Under the pieces are notes generated by a model that saw nothing but the letters and a program-made list of their open reading frames with translations, ran no database searches and was not told the DNA's origin. A stretch of 64,000 nucleotides of DNA from Coptis chinensis (Eukaryota > Streptophyta > Magnoliopsida > Ranunculales > Ranunculaceae): assembly GCA_015680905.1 (NCBI GenBank), contig CM027379.1, positions 27,856,501-27,920,500 of the forward strand, read 5' to 3'. Below, piece after piece: positions 11,223 to 23,797 of this stretch. Every line of letters starts with the position of its first letter. Positions within the stretch are counted from its first letter, which is position 1. Position numbers and translations under genes: made by a program.

Positions 11223-11757
11223 TGTAAAGGTGCGATTTGGTTCTCCCTTACAAACAGTCACTGAGGGACTGGAATAGGTTAGTGGATGAGACCGAGTTCG
11301 ACTTTGAGAGCTTTAACCGCCCACGATCTTTACTCGGGTTGTATGGGGGAGAGTAGAATCATGTCCGGGCGAAGTTCATAGGAGAGGTATTTATAGAGAT
11401 TGAGAGTGTATCCTTGCTCACCACGTGTAAAGGATGTCCCAAATGAGGGTGGAGATTAGGATAACATGTGAGAACCGCCCTCCCAGGTCTGGCCAGAATG
11501 ATGTGGAGTGGCGATCTGTACAAGTAGCTTAACTGCGGCCGTGACCCGATGGTCGACGGTCAAGATATGTGCAAGTACACCTTTAGTCATGATTCTTACG
11601 GATAGGGAATGCGTGTCACTTCCTCGTGTAGTTCGCGTGATACTGCGACCTGTTTGTAGCGTTCTACTAGCTCATGGATGCGACCTGTATCCAAAGGTCG
11701 ATGTGTCATTCCCACCATGCTAGGCGCGTGCTGGATAGAAAATATCACTCCCCTACA
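11223..11757 (-). repeat. 5' LTR of Tat-type element 1
   Basis: 535 bp bounded by TGTA...TACA (TG/CA ends). Its inner end abuts the primer-binding site. A TATA-like CTATAAATA on the minus strand at about 11385-11397 is a plausible core promoter. No second copy is in the window, so the outer boundary rests on the TG...CA rule and the change in sequence character. Confidence 0.78.
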
Positions 11758-12763
11758 ACTAGGTTATGGTTTTAGAAATAAAAAAAATGGACAAAACTGA
11801 AAATGACAAAATTCTGAAAAGGAGAGAATAACGAACTAAAAAACCCACCCTAATCTCAAAAACACTCTTAAAGACAATAATTGACTTTTGTCCGAAAAAG
11901 ACAATAATATCCTAGTATGCACAAGTATCAATGCATACCACTTTAAGTGTCACCTTAGATATGCACAGACGTCAATATATACCAAACATCACAAAGAAAA
12001 TAGTATGTACAAAAATGGTATGTACAAGTGTCAGTGCATACCACCTCTTGGTATGTCTGTGCATATCAAACATCCCTCTGTGCATACCACCTCTTGATAT
12101 GTGAAATATATATAGACGTCAGTGCATACCAAACATAGAAGGGTAAAATTGGAAAAAAAAATCAAGTCTATCTTAATTAATAATTAAAACGTGAAATATG
12201 GTTTTTCTAGTATTTATAAATAAAAAATTGTCCTTATAAATAGTTTCAAAACCAAGCTGTACTATGATTAAAATTAGAAATTGGCCTTTTGACTTATTTC
12301 TTTATTTCTTGATAAAAAAATTAAGCATATATAGATGCTCTTTTTTGGCACGATAAGGTGGTCAAGACTGGAGAGCCTAAAGTCCAGCTGCTTCAATCGA
12401 TCAAATTTTTTGTAGCAAGTACTTTTAATGCACCGATCTACTTGGGCACCATGCATCACCCCATTGAACCAAATCAGCAGGCAAGACAACATTGTACGTT
12501 TCAAAACAGGGAATTATAATAATTCATTAAAATATTTTAGATTCTGAATTCTTATGATGGTAAGGTCCATCTTCAAGTATCAAATCGCTCTTAGAATACA
12601 TGTTCCAAATCGTGTCTAACAACAAGATTATGCAATAAGTTCTATAAAGAAACAACAAAAGAATTGGGTCATGAACATATACAGTACCCCTCCTCAGATC
12701 CATATCCAATCTTATTGCAGACTAAAATTAAGCCTCAGCTGGAGAAATCACGCCTGATTGAGA
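11758..12763. other. spacer downstream of VHA-C
   Basis: Host DNA between the LTR of element 1 and the stop codon of VHA-C. It should contain the 3' UTR and polyadenylation signals of VHA-C (minus strand). The part at 11905-12145 carries an irregular repeat of CATACCACCTCTTG and GTCAGTGCATACCAAACAT. No genes seen. Confidence 0.55.
11905..12145. repeat. irregular short repeats, GTATGCAC/GCATACCA family
   Basis: Motifs such as GTGCATACCACCTCTTG (twice), GACGTCA(G/A)T and CATACCAAACAT or ATCAAACAT recur at uneven spacing over about 240 bp, partly as inverted forms. This could be an old MITE or a degenerate minisatellite; no clean ends or target duplications were found. Confidence 0.5.
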
Positions 12764-15700
12764 TCAGGTCAAGTTGATAGTGAAAGATACATATGGATGG
12801 GTATCGGTGTCGCCTCCTAGACCAGCCATTGCACCTACTTCTTCTTCTGAACTCCAGAAGTTGCTGCAAAATAATCAACCAAATTTGTAAACTGGACCTG
12901 AGACGGTGTATTTTCAGTAATAATTGGGAGTCCATGTAGCATTTCTCCCAGCAGCACTGGCGCAACACATGTACAGAACAGAGTCCAAAAACAAACACTT
13001 GTGTAGCTACACAGCGCTCAGACGATAGATGCATACATTAAAGATGCACATCCAATGAAAAATTGAAAAGGAAATGCTTGAAGGGAGGACGCAAATCTAT
13101 TATGGACGAGCATTGGTCCAAGTGTATATTGAGAATAGGTGTTATCAGAAGAGAGTTGATTTAAGATTGTTTATACCCTGTTCTGGGCAGCACCTCCTGC
13201 TTAACAAAAATGTAGGTTTGGGATTCGGGAAAGAAAACCAAAATGAATATACTGGTGTTGTTATAAAAGCTATCAATCTGGAAAGATCTGCAAAGGGATT
13301 AAAAGCGGCCCCCTGCTATTATAACCAAAGGGATGAACCGGAACTCTGATGAACAGCAAAAAATTGGGTAGAGATATGTGAAATATTAAAAATAGAAGAA
13401 AACACTCAGTTCAGAAAATGGGCAGGTGCTAGAAATGTGTCAGGAAATTTCATTTAAGGGAAATCTCTTCTCATAATGGTGTCCACTATAATGAGGTGGA
13501 TCTAATAATTCTTCATGTGTACTATGACTCGACCTCTCTTCTCGCCCATCGTGGTTGAAAAACCAAAGTGAGCTGTGTTATATAATAGTAACTGGAATCG
13601 TAAAAAGTCATACCTATTTCTGCTGTCACAGACGCCTTCTAGGATTGATCGTACTTTCTTCTCGCTTTTAACTGATGGAGCCAGTACTACTGCCTGAAAC
13701 CAAACTCCTCGGTAAGTATTTGAGACTGAAATATCATAAAAAGTTGAGGTGTACTGAAAAGCTTGGGTACCAAAAATGAAGGTGGCAAGCCGTATCTTAA
13801 AATGCTCTCTGCAAAGATCCTAACAGCACAAAAGTGCATCCAGGCACTGAATACCTGTAATAAAATGTTAAAGAGATTTTCAAATTAAACTAACTTGAGG
13901 TGTGCAAGTAATAATCAATATAAAAGAAATAATAATAGTAAAAGGAGCTTGGAAGATCCAGCAGGCAACATAACATAATAATAATAATAACAAGTGCACC
14001 AGAATGATTTTAGGAAAATATTATAGATTCAGAGATAGAGCCACATTCTCTTACAGCCTCATTGTATACATATACGGAAGGTTTCACGACCAACTACAAC
14101 AAACCTTTGCCAAAGAGATGTTTCAAATGGAGATGAAACGCGAGTTGGGGGATAGAACCACTCCCTCTCCAGCCACATCGTACCCACTCCCAAGAGAAAT
14201 GTGGACTTAAAAGTTGAATTAAGGGATGATATTTTGTAAATATGATCTCCCCACCATGAGTAACATGGCCACAAAATTTCGGCTCATTCAAATATGTCTA
14301 ACCTAATAAAATGTTCTTATGAAATCGGAAAATTCTGAACCGTTAGATAAAAATTTAAAATTGAACACTAGTTTTCGCAAGGTTAGACAAATCCAAATAG
14401 GATGATTTTTTGTCATCATATCCACAAAAAATCAAGTCCTAATACATTTTGTACATCTTGGGAGGGGGTAGGATGTGGCTGGAGAGAGAGTGGCTCTAGC
14501 TCTCCCTCCCCTTCCCCCCCTATATATATATACATATATCTACAATTTTGCTCTTATACGGACTGCTAAACTACGGACTTGAACGGACTCAAACTAAAAA
14601 AGAAATCTCACGTGTTACTCTCTCTCTCCTCTCAATCGTATGAAAAAGGAAACAACTGAAAAACACTTCTGCCTCCCTGCTCTCTCTCTCTTCCTGATTT
14701 ATCAAGGACGACAACATAGAACTAAAAATATCTCCTCATTAACCAAGTTCAGTGTCATTTCTTTGATTTGATAAACCCCAAACCCAAATAATTGAAAAAC
14801 CAATCAAGAGCAATCCGATAGAAACTTGAAGTTGATCGCTTGAACTTTCGAATTTCGATTACCCATTTCGTTCCAAAGTCTAAGTCTAACACTAGTGGTA
14901 CACAAAACTTACACAGTGTAAATACTGGATAAGGGATGATGCCACTCTGTTGGGGAGAGGAAATAACAGCTTATGAGTCACGTAATGGTGCTCCACTCTA
15001 CAGATCCCTTCGGTACAGTGGACAGGAACCTTGTTTCATAAGCCACTTATCGATGCATGGTAAATGAAACGTGGTGACAGAAAGCTAAAAGGCATACTGA
15101 ACAGGAAATTCTGTCTCCTGAAGCATCCACATTGTTCTTATTTGTGACTTTGATTTTTGGTATTATCTCAACTATTTCTTTTGACAACCCCTTGGCTCCA
15201 CCAAACTAGTGTCAATGGCACCCATCCGACTCTGAGATGCATTCAACATTGCAGGGCCTTATTCGCTCTCGTACTAATCTTCCACTTAGTAGGCTTGCAA
15301 TGACATCCACCAAAGAGAGAAGACACCCAACTCGTGTTTTATCCAAATTCCATAAGAAGAGAATACTCAAAGACTTCAATCGAGAAAACCGCTCCAGATA
15401 TGGCTCCAACAGCAGCCCCTCAAAAGATAACAATAACAGAATAAAAACTTCAGAAAATGGTGTCGAGAAAGACACTCTATCTTTTTAACCAACCAAGGAG
15501 CCATAAAATTAAAACCTTACTCCTCTGGAAAGCGGAGGTGCTTCCCTTCCGGCACTGGCATACCCTTCACATAGTTCATTAACTAATCCTCTTCCTTCTC
15601 TATCATTTTCTTCATAATATGCTTCTTCCTCATTGTAATCTTCTTTGATTTCCTCTTTTTCGTCTTCATCTCGAGTACTAGTATATTCACTTGCATGGGA

Positions 15701-18700
15701 TTCAAAGATTGGGTTTCAAGGAAGAGATCAGGGGGAATTTGAGAGTTGGGTTGCAAAGATAAAAAAAAGATAGGAGAGAGAAACTGAGAAAAACTCTTAG
15801 TTGCACGGAGCGGGAGCGAGTGTGGGTGCGGGATCGGGAGCGGATGCGGGGAAAACGGGTGTTTTAAAAAAGATAGGATAGGGAGCGGCAAAGGGGTGTC
15901 TAATATGTGTAAAAATAAATAAAGAAAGAAAGAAAGTTACCATAGAATATGTTGTTGGAAGCATGACAAATATGAAATAGAGTTCACTGTTGATATGAGT
16001 TCTATATCCTTTTCCTAGGAAGATTTCTATTTGTTTTTTACACCTTTTGTAGTAAAACTAGTGAGTAGATTGTTAGATTTCTTATAATTAAAACAGAGAA
16101 ATCCAAATTTATACTGCTATGAAATGTCAAATGCATCAGTTTTTATTCATTATCTTAATCTTATTATGTAAATGAAAAAAGTTATTTTAAATAAGTGAAT
16201 ACTCAAGAATGAGCTATATCATACGGAAATGAAACTAATTTTGAGCGAGGTTCCGAGGAGGATCCTAATAGGGAGCACAAAATCGAGGTTTTGGAGCGGG
16301 TGCGGCACCTTGTATACAAGGATCTTGTAACTAAGGAAAAACTATGAGAAATAGCGGAGGGAGTGTGTGGGGTCGGAAGGGCAAGTGGAGTGAGAGGAGA
16401 GAGAGAGAATTAAAAAAGGGCGGGTCACGAGAGTTGTTTAGGTCTGAATTTTTTTTTTGTGCGGGAAGTCCGCATAAGAGCAAAACTGTATATATATACA
16501 AAAGGCCAGAATTGACCAACTCTGGCATTTAAGTCGGCTAAGAACAAGACTTGCAACAACCACCACAAGTCCACAACTACAAAGTTGAACCTTCTCTAAA
16601 TAGCAACTCAAACCAAGTGGTTTAAGTAGGACTGTGACAGATGACAGATCACCCTTCCCCCGTCCCTTCTCCTTCCTATATGCTTATATGCTCTGCTTGG
16701 TACACAGTAACAAGTTGCATTTCACTCAATTATATTCAACTTCCGAGTAAGGAATACAATCAATTCTTTGTTGCACTGCCAGTTCAAGAATAAAATAGAT
16801 TTTCAAGTTTTCTTATATAACAATTGTTCCTTTTGTTCTCTAAAAGAAACAATTGGATTTTTCAGGGTTTTCTTCAAACAATTTTCAGTATTTTTGAATT
16901 CCTTCAAATTTGGGTTCTTTTTTCTGGTTTTCTTCTCTTCAAATCCTCGATTGTCTCACACTCAATCCGCTGCCATATGGGGTGTCGCTGCAACACTGCC
17001 ACCACAATACTCATCTAGCCAGCCATTTGACTAGTTTCAATGAAGATAGCAGACTTCTTTTTTATTTCTAAGCACGAAAAGAGGAAAAATATATTAAAAA
17101 TCCGAAAAAAGAAGAAGAAGAAGAAGAAGAAGAAGAAGAATTATAAGAGGTGTAAGTAATAGATTGCTCTTGCCTGACCAAGCAAAATATAAGTTAGATG
17201 TAGTGCAACCATGCAAGGCAACAGGGTGAAATTTACATATATATGCAATTTGCAAATTAGTGTCACAAAACAAACAGGGCGTATAGAGTCCAGATCATAC
17301 AAACAGTTTTCAAATCATACAAGTAGGTTGGCAAAATTTCAGAAATATCATAAATGCAAACACATGCAACTCCAAGTCAAAGTAGGACCACTATTAACTT
17401 CAAAACATGCTTTGGTTAGTCTAAATTTTGCAACCCTTGAAATATCCATCAAATTAAAGTAAAGCACCCCAATTGAACATAGTTAAGGAAAAACCCTCAG
17501 GACACATACTTCTATAGCATATGATGACACGATTCTGATCTAAAAAGGGGTTAAAGATACTGATGAGATGTGACATTTTCAAAAGGTGCAGAAAGTGGGA
17601 CAGAGTGTAATAAACATAGCTGAAACTAACAAAAAAGTGTATGCATGATGCAAAGCAGAACTTTTGTTGGTTAAAAAGGTACTATAGTGCCTGTCGTTAT
17701 GACTAGGTAGGTGGCGTTACGACCTAAATCACAATCAAAGATGACACAAACTAAATTGAAACTATGCTTCCATTACAACTTATAATACTTTGATTGAATT
17801 TGGCTTCCATGCCATGATTTTGAGGTGAGCTTTTACCAGGATACGACCACAATTCAACCCCCTCAAAGCTCAATATTCTACTCCGTCGGTCCACACTTAC
17901 CCTACACCCTTTTCTTCTATACCAAGTGTAGCCAAAAAATTGTGAATACTTGCAAAAACAAGCATACCTCTCCATAACAGGTATAACACCACTGCAGAAG
18001 AGAGCTTCTCAATGACTCCTGATCGCGCAACAGTCTTTCTAACTCTTGTTTCCGGCTTTCTTGTGCTTCCGGACTATACTCAAAGTCACGAATCTGAATA
18101 ACAATAAGAATATCTGAATTTAAATTCATACACTAAAAATCTAAACCAAATTATACTACATATTCCATAACATCATGCCCAACTATCAGTGAAACAACAA
18201 CTTACTTAGACGATAATACCACTGGTAATAACGTTGAAAATAATTAATTTTACAGGTAAAAAAATATCCTTTGTTAATGAACCTCACCTGGAATCCTTTT
18301 TCACGAGCACTTGTTCGGAAGTTGTCAGCCACCCGACCAAATAATGTTACAGTGTAAAGAGCATATTCATTGTCTTCATACAACTTTTTTGAGGACCTGG
18401 GCACCTAAAATAGTTTAGCTTGATTAATAAGTTGAATTACAACATTTTTCGTATTCTCCAACAAAAACAAATATGGCCATTTGCACACCTTTCACTGAAT
18501 GAAGTTGCAAATAAGCATGCCCAAAAGGTCTACAATCCAACATAGGAAACAGCATGACCATATTTTAAATTTCGTTACAAATTCTCTAGATTAGGCAATA
18601 ATAGTAGCTTATAGAGCATGAATACATCATCGGCACCAATATGCATGCACAAAAGAGATTGCGGCCACTTGTAGAAATATATGAATGTTAACATCAGTGT

Positions 18701-21700
18701 GCTAGGTCAACAGGTCTATAATCCAACAGTTGAAATAGTGTGACCACTGACCACATCTTACGGGTATAAGTTCTTAAGATTCAACAGAAGTGTAGCTCTA
18801 GAAAATAAGAATACATGATCAGCAAAAAGGTAAGTCAGAGTCTCAGGTCTCTATATAGAAAATTTCAAACCAGTATACCACTTTCTTAATCACAGGGGGA
18901 GGTCCTCCACCCAAAGTTTACTTTCGCAGATAAAAGAAACTTCAGCGAGAAGGCATAGCACGGACCTCGGAAAGAGCGTGTCCACATTTTAGGCCCAAGT
19001 AACACCAAACGTGAAAGAGCGTGTTGAGATGCTTAGTTTAGTTCGACATGGGATATTAAAAGCCTTGCAAAATAGTATATGTATCCTGTGGCCACTCCCA
19101 TTGCCAATTGGTTTCAGTTTGATGCTCCAATGCTTGAGAAAAAGGAAAACTCCAAATGTTTCTTTATTTACTTTAGATGATCAATCTGAAACCAAAGATA
19201 AGTTCTAGTGATTTTTTTAATACCTCTGACCAATCTAAATCCCCAACATCTAATTTTCTACCTACCCTCAATTCCTCCTCAGTCCACCTCACACTCACCT
19301 AAAAAAACCCCACAACAATCATACATCCATGATCCCCTCTCACCATGTCCTTTTTTGACCTACTCGTAGCGTTTTTCAAAAAGCAACTCATGCTCCCTCT
19401 ATGTGGTTATCCCTAATTCCGTAGTCTGCCTTTGTCTGCGGCTACGCAATAGAATTTGACAGCAAATGAGAAATCAAATCTTTTGACTTAAGGCTAACCT
19501 CAGTAACGTTTATGCATCAGAAGCTGCACTAATCATCGTGCTCATTCACTATTCACAACTTTTTTTTTTATCGGTAAAACAAATTCGAAGCGACCATACA
19601 CTATTCACTATTCATAACTTGACTTGAAAGAATATTTATAACATTTATGAAACCACTTTTCATTGGACATTGAGTTTATACTAAAGAACCAACCCTACAA
19701 TACTTTATATGATGTACTATTTTGCACTGTTATGAATTTCAAGGTTCAGACGGATTTATCTTTTAACGCCGTTTTTTCCTTTTTTTTTGCTGTACTTCTC
19801 ACTTCCAAATTTGCTTCACTGGCACATAACAAATACATGCAACTAAAGAGTGCTTCGTTATTATCAAGAAGCCTTTTGCTTTATGGAAGTAATGCAACTT
19901 TTTGAATATGCCAAAATCAGTTTTGAGCTACCCAATAAAAAGTCCACTTTATGTACATCAAATCAGTAAATTCAGCTCAGGTGACAATAAAAACTAATAT
20001 TTTTTCCTCTTGAGATTCAGGAAGAGCAGGTTTGGTGGTCTTTAAGAGCAGTAAATGGTTCTTTGAAGTCCTTATGTTGAACCTTTTCTCTCCATATTGC
20101 TAAAGTGGGTAATTTAACTTTTACTTTAGTTCTCAATCAGTAAAAAAAAACATAAAAAAAGGGAAAAAGGAACGAAAAACGAAGGAAAACTTACCACGTA
20201 AGTAGTCAACGTCTCATAGCTTGACAACCAGTCCTTCTGTGAATACTTGGGAACAACTGCGAGAAGTGTCACTAAATGTTCCGAAGTAACAATATCCTCT
20301 GGCTTCACTATATTAGAAAGATCTCGGACAGCTAAACTGCAATGAGAAGACTTAAGTTAGCCACATCAAATCTTGATACAAACTGCCCTACATCAATACA
20401 GAGAGAACACATGTAATAGCTTCGGGATGCAATAAAAATTTCAAGAATAACTCAAAGTCCAGACTGGAGTTTTCATTGTAAACAAGGCTTCTGCCTAGGG
20501 AAGTGATCATACCTTCCACCTTGCTTTCTGTTAATTGTATTAAGCTGACTGCGGATAGTGTTATACTCAGCAACACGTACCTGGCACAAATCATGCAGGT
20601 TAGAAAAGGTTATGCCTCATATGTGTATGAAAATATGCATGAAAAAATATTAATATCTATGTAAAAAAAAATGTATACAATTTGGTATCCATGGTCCTAA
20701 CTCCTAACATTTTAGACATGTATATACAAGCAATGCCTAGAGAACAGGCAACAATTTAATGACCTGGAAGAAGAAACAATATAAAGGAAATTAATAAAAT
20801 CATAAAAATAACCATAAAATGTGGGAGATCTGGTTCTCCTGCCAAAAACCAAAAAATGTGCCTGGGGTTGCACTATTATCATGACTACTGCGGTGCAGAT
20901 TTATAGCCCCATTATCTAAAACGAGGGTTTGGATGTACTTTGGGAATCAGTTTAATACTAATCAGACTGTGTATAACTCAGAAAAGATAAACCCTGATAA
21001 CAACTCCCAATTTCATCTCTATGAACAACAAAAAGGCACCCTGGTGCTGCTTTATTCCACCACAAGTTGACCTTTTCGAAACTACCACAATAAACCCCAG
21101 TTCTTCATGACACCGATCCTAACCTACTTTTGTAACAAATATTTCATCCACCAACAGATTGGACTTTGGGTACACCTGAAGGGTTTGGAGCATATAAGTT
21201 TCATGCGTGGAAATCGGGGATGTACGTTGTGGTTCAAAAGTGTTTGCCACAGGGATTCTGTTCCCTGAATAGGTGTTTACAACTAACTAGTTCATTTAAT
21301 TCCATTCAGCACCAGTATGCAGAAAACATGACTGGTTGGTGATCCACGACGTGAAGGTGGACCACTTCTGAGTTCTTGATTCAGCATTTGACACAAACAC
21401 CACCTTACTCTTCAATGACCAGTTCTCTAGCTACTAATTATCTTTTCTTAACTCAGCAACAAACAGCACAATGAAATATTGGGTGTGTAGAATTTTTCTT
21501 ACTAACTTTCTCAATTCCTATCATTTTTACAAATGAGGTAATTATCGCTCTATTTGTGTACAATTACAGAGGACCAATTCAAAACCATACTTGATTTTCT
21601 ATTATACAACAAAGCAAGCATTCTAGACTGGTTAACAATTTTTTTAAAAATGCACCTCATTATCCAAACGAAGAGGTAAAACAATGTGATCCCTAACATT

Positions 21701-22439
21701 TCTTCCCAGTCTTTAAATCTCTAATCCAAACATTGCAAATACAAACAAAAAAAAGGACAATAATTACCTTAAGATCATCCTCGATCTTAGCAACTTGAAC
21801 ATGAATATTATCCACAATCTCCTTCAAAGGCGACATTGTAGGATACTTTGCTTCATCCCATTGAAACCTATCATCATTCCAACAAACACTCAAACCTCAA
21901 TTCACCTTAAATCACAATTCTAATTAAACAAATAAATAAATACATAAAATGTCAATACCTAGTGAGATAAGAATCAACAGGAACTCCATCAACAGATAAA
22001 GCACTACTCTCCACACCAGACACCCTCTCAAATTCCTCGATCTGTCTTCGTATCTTATTCGACACTCCTTCAATAAAATTATTCGACTATATTCCAACAA
22101 AATAAAAAAAACAATTCAATCACAAAACTCCAATTATAAAACCCACATATAAAAAACATTATTACCTTAACAAGATCATCACATAGAGCAAGTAGAGAAT
22201 CCAAAGTGCCCACACGAAGATCAGGTACATTAAACTGCAAAAACATAAAATGAAATTCAAATTCAAATTCAAATTCAAATGAAATTGAGATTGGATCTGG
22301 TTAAATTTAATTTAATTTAAATTACACGATAGAGAGGAGTGTCGAATGATTGTTTGGAAACAGATTCTTGTAAACGGCTCCATAATGAGGTTGCTGAATT
22401 TTGAACGGGGAGTGATACTACCCAATATCTTGATGCCAT
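12764..22439 (-). CDS. VHA-C: V-type proton ATPase subunit C
   Basis: Subunit C of the V1 sector links the peripheral stalk to the membrane sector and controls V1-Vo assembly; V-ATPase acidifies the vacuole and trans-Golgi/endosome lumen. Eleven coding exons (minus strand): 22326-22439, 22166-22234, 21959-22086, 21768-21867, 20513-20580, 20195-20336, 18288-18404, 17968-18093, 13771-13854, 13614-13693, 12764-12863. All introns are GT-AG and phases join without a break, giving 1128 nt: 375 codons plus stop, the same length as Arabidopsis DET3. It opens MASRYWVVSLPVQNSATSLW and ends HPYVSFTINLT. Landmark runs WDEAKYPTMSPLKEIVDNI, EHLVTLLAVVPKYSQKDW and DNEYALYTVTLFGRVADNFR match VHA-C closely. 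Intron 8 is long (about 4.1 kb). No stops or frameshifts: the one gene in the window that looks functional. Confidence 0.97.
13855..17967 (-). other. large intron 8 of VHA-C
   Basis: About 4.1 kb between the exons ending CYGE and starting VFSAWMH. It contains low-complexity CT-rich and GA-rich stretches (about 14480-14700, 15580-15900, 16330-16560) and a (GAA)10 microsatellite. No transposon ends or protein domains were recognised, although the GC-rich G/A tracts near 15800-15900 and 16260-16310 share GGAGCGGG(A/T)GCG words. Confidence 0.75.
17111..17140 (+). repeat. (GAA)10 microsatellite in VHA-C intron 8
   Basis: Ten perfect GAA units. Likely polymorphic in length; usable as a marker but without evident function. 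Confidence 0.97.
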
Positions 22440-23441
22440 CTTTTTTTTTTTTTTTATGATTCAAAGTTTTGTCAAGAAGAAAGAAAAAAAAATACAGAGA
22501 GATAGAGTGAGGGGTATTTGGGTCAAATTCATACAATCGTGTTTATTCACCGTTTATTTGTATTGGGATTAGGATAATAAGTTTGAGATGTTGTCACGAT
22601 GTAGATTAACGGTGGATGAACACGGTTTCTGGACCCGGTTTTATGAGATCACTTATTGGATATGTGTAATTTGGGCATGAATGCGGTTCGGCCCAATAGG
22701 CCTTTTATCTAAAATATTTTAATAATCACGCCCTGATCTACAGTAAGACAATAGTGAAATATTTTTTTTATGTATCTCATCGTTTCTTCGTCACTTTTTA
22801 TTATGTTTTTGCCCCTAAACCTTCTAGACTCTTTTATTTTTACGAATTCACCGACTCTCCAATTTTAGTTTCTCCTTCTCCTTCTCTATTCTCATTTAAC
22901 TTCCCCAATTTTAGTTAATCTCCTTCCCCAGTCTCATTTAACTTCATTGACAATTAAAAGGACTGTATATTTTCAATAAATATACGAACCTGAAACCTCT
23001 CCTTCTCCTTCTCCTTCCCCATTCTCATTTAACTTCATTGACAATTAAAAGGACTCTATATACTAATAAATATACGAACCTGAAATCACGTTTTGCAAAA
23101 CATATAGTGAAGGGAGTTGTTTCGTTGGTTCAACTGGATGTGGTTATCTTGGGATTGCTGGGATTCTTTCTCTAATCCATTTTGACAGATGCTTCATCTC
23201 TATTTAAAGCCGCTTTGATATGCACCCCATCCATGTATGTAGGTTTGTGCTGATTTAATTTAATTTGTTGATACATCTTTCATACCTGATGAAAGCTTCA
23301 TCCAATAATTATACTTTTGTTAATACGTCTTTCATTTGCAATGAATGTGCCGATTGTTAAATTAAAGCTATATATACCCGGTTGTTCATTTTGAGGAGTA
23401 CTATCCCACGCCAGTTAAATTTGGAAATATATATGTACACA
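22440..23441. other. VHA-C promoter side and 5' edge of the Helitron
   Basis: Holds the VHA-C 5' UTR and promoter (minus strand, next to 22440) and then the leader of the Helitron Rep gene. A roughly 93-bp imperfect tandem duplication lies at about 22943-23083, with both copies containing TTCATTGACAATTAAAAGGA and AATAAATATACGAACCTGAAA. The second copy has TCTATATACTAATAAATA at 23055, which resembles plant Helitron 5' ends, but it is preceded by C rather than the expected A, so the true 5' terminus is unresolved. Confidence 0.5.
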
Positions 23442-23495
23442 ATGGCTGCTAATTTGGACGCCAATCAATTATCTAATAATAATAATAATACTCAT

Positions 23496-23797
23496 TTGGA
23501 ACAACGATGAAATCGGTAATAGAGAGCGTTGCGAGATGATGTCCGAGGAGCAACGAGAAATTCAGAGGGAACGTTGGAGTTCACGATACAGAGAACACAT
23601 ACTAAATATGAGTGATGAATAGATTGTCGCTGACAGAAATACTTAGTTGGAACAACGGCGAAATCGGTATAGAGAGCGTCGTAAGATGATGTCCAAGGAG
23701 CAACAAGAAATTCAGAGGGAACGTTGGCGCTCACAATACAAAAAACGTAGACGAAATATGAGTGATGAACAAATTGCATCTTCCAGGGAACGTGTGA
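23496..23797 (+). repeat. tandem 150-bp coding repeat in the Rep N-terminus
   Basis: Two copies begin TTGGAACAACG at 23496 and 23647. The first has an extra A (GGTAATAG versus GGTATAG), otherwise the period would be 150 bp, exactly 50 codons. The encoded unit is rich in Arg and Glu: QRRNRYRERRKMMS, then EIQRERW and NMSDEQI, reminiscent of STPR-type basic repeats found at the N-terminus of some Helitron proteins. Copy 1 also has in-frame stops. Confidence 0.8.

Larger units (their letters stand above)
1..11757 (-). mobile_element. Ty3/gypsy LTR retrotransposon, Tat-type, left part beyond window
   Basis: On the minus strand the order is LTR (11223-11757), PBS, gag, protease, reverse transcriptase, RNase H, a second RNase H, integrase, then a long 3' region with 139-bp tandem repeats and two antisense genes. 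A second RNase H domain, 3' tandem repeats and extra antisense genes are known marks of the plant Tat lineage (Retand, Ogre, Grande, RIRE2 relatives); assignment here is by those features, not by a tree. The 3' LTR is not in the window, so full length and target duplication cannot be checked; the base pairs outside the 5' LTR are ACTAG (11758-11762). Frameshifts and stops in gag and pol show it is not autonomous now. Confidence 0.88.

Noticed and set aside
15212..16532. Open frames in VHA-C intron 8
   Set aside because: Low-complexity CT/GA-rich sequence, no domain, and the exons on both sides join perfectly.
23055..23072. TCTATATACTAATAAATA as the certain Helitron 5' end
   Set aside because: Preceded by C instead of A and lying in a local duplication; kept only as a candidate.
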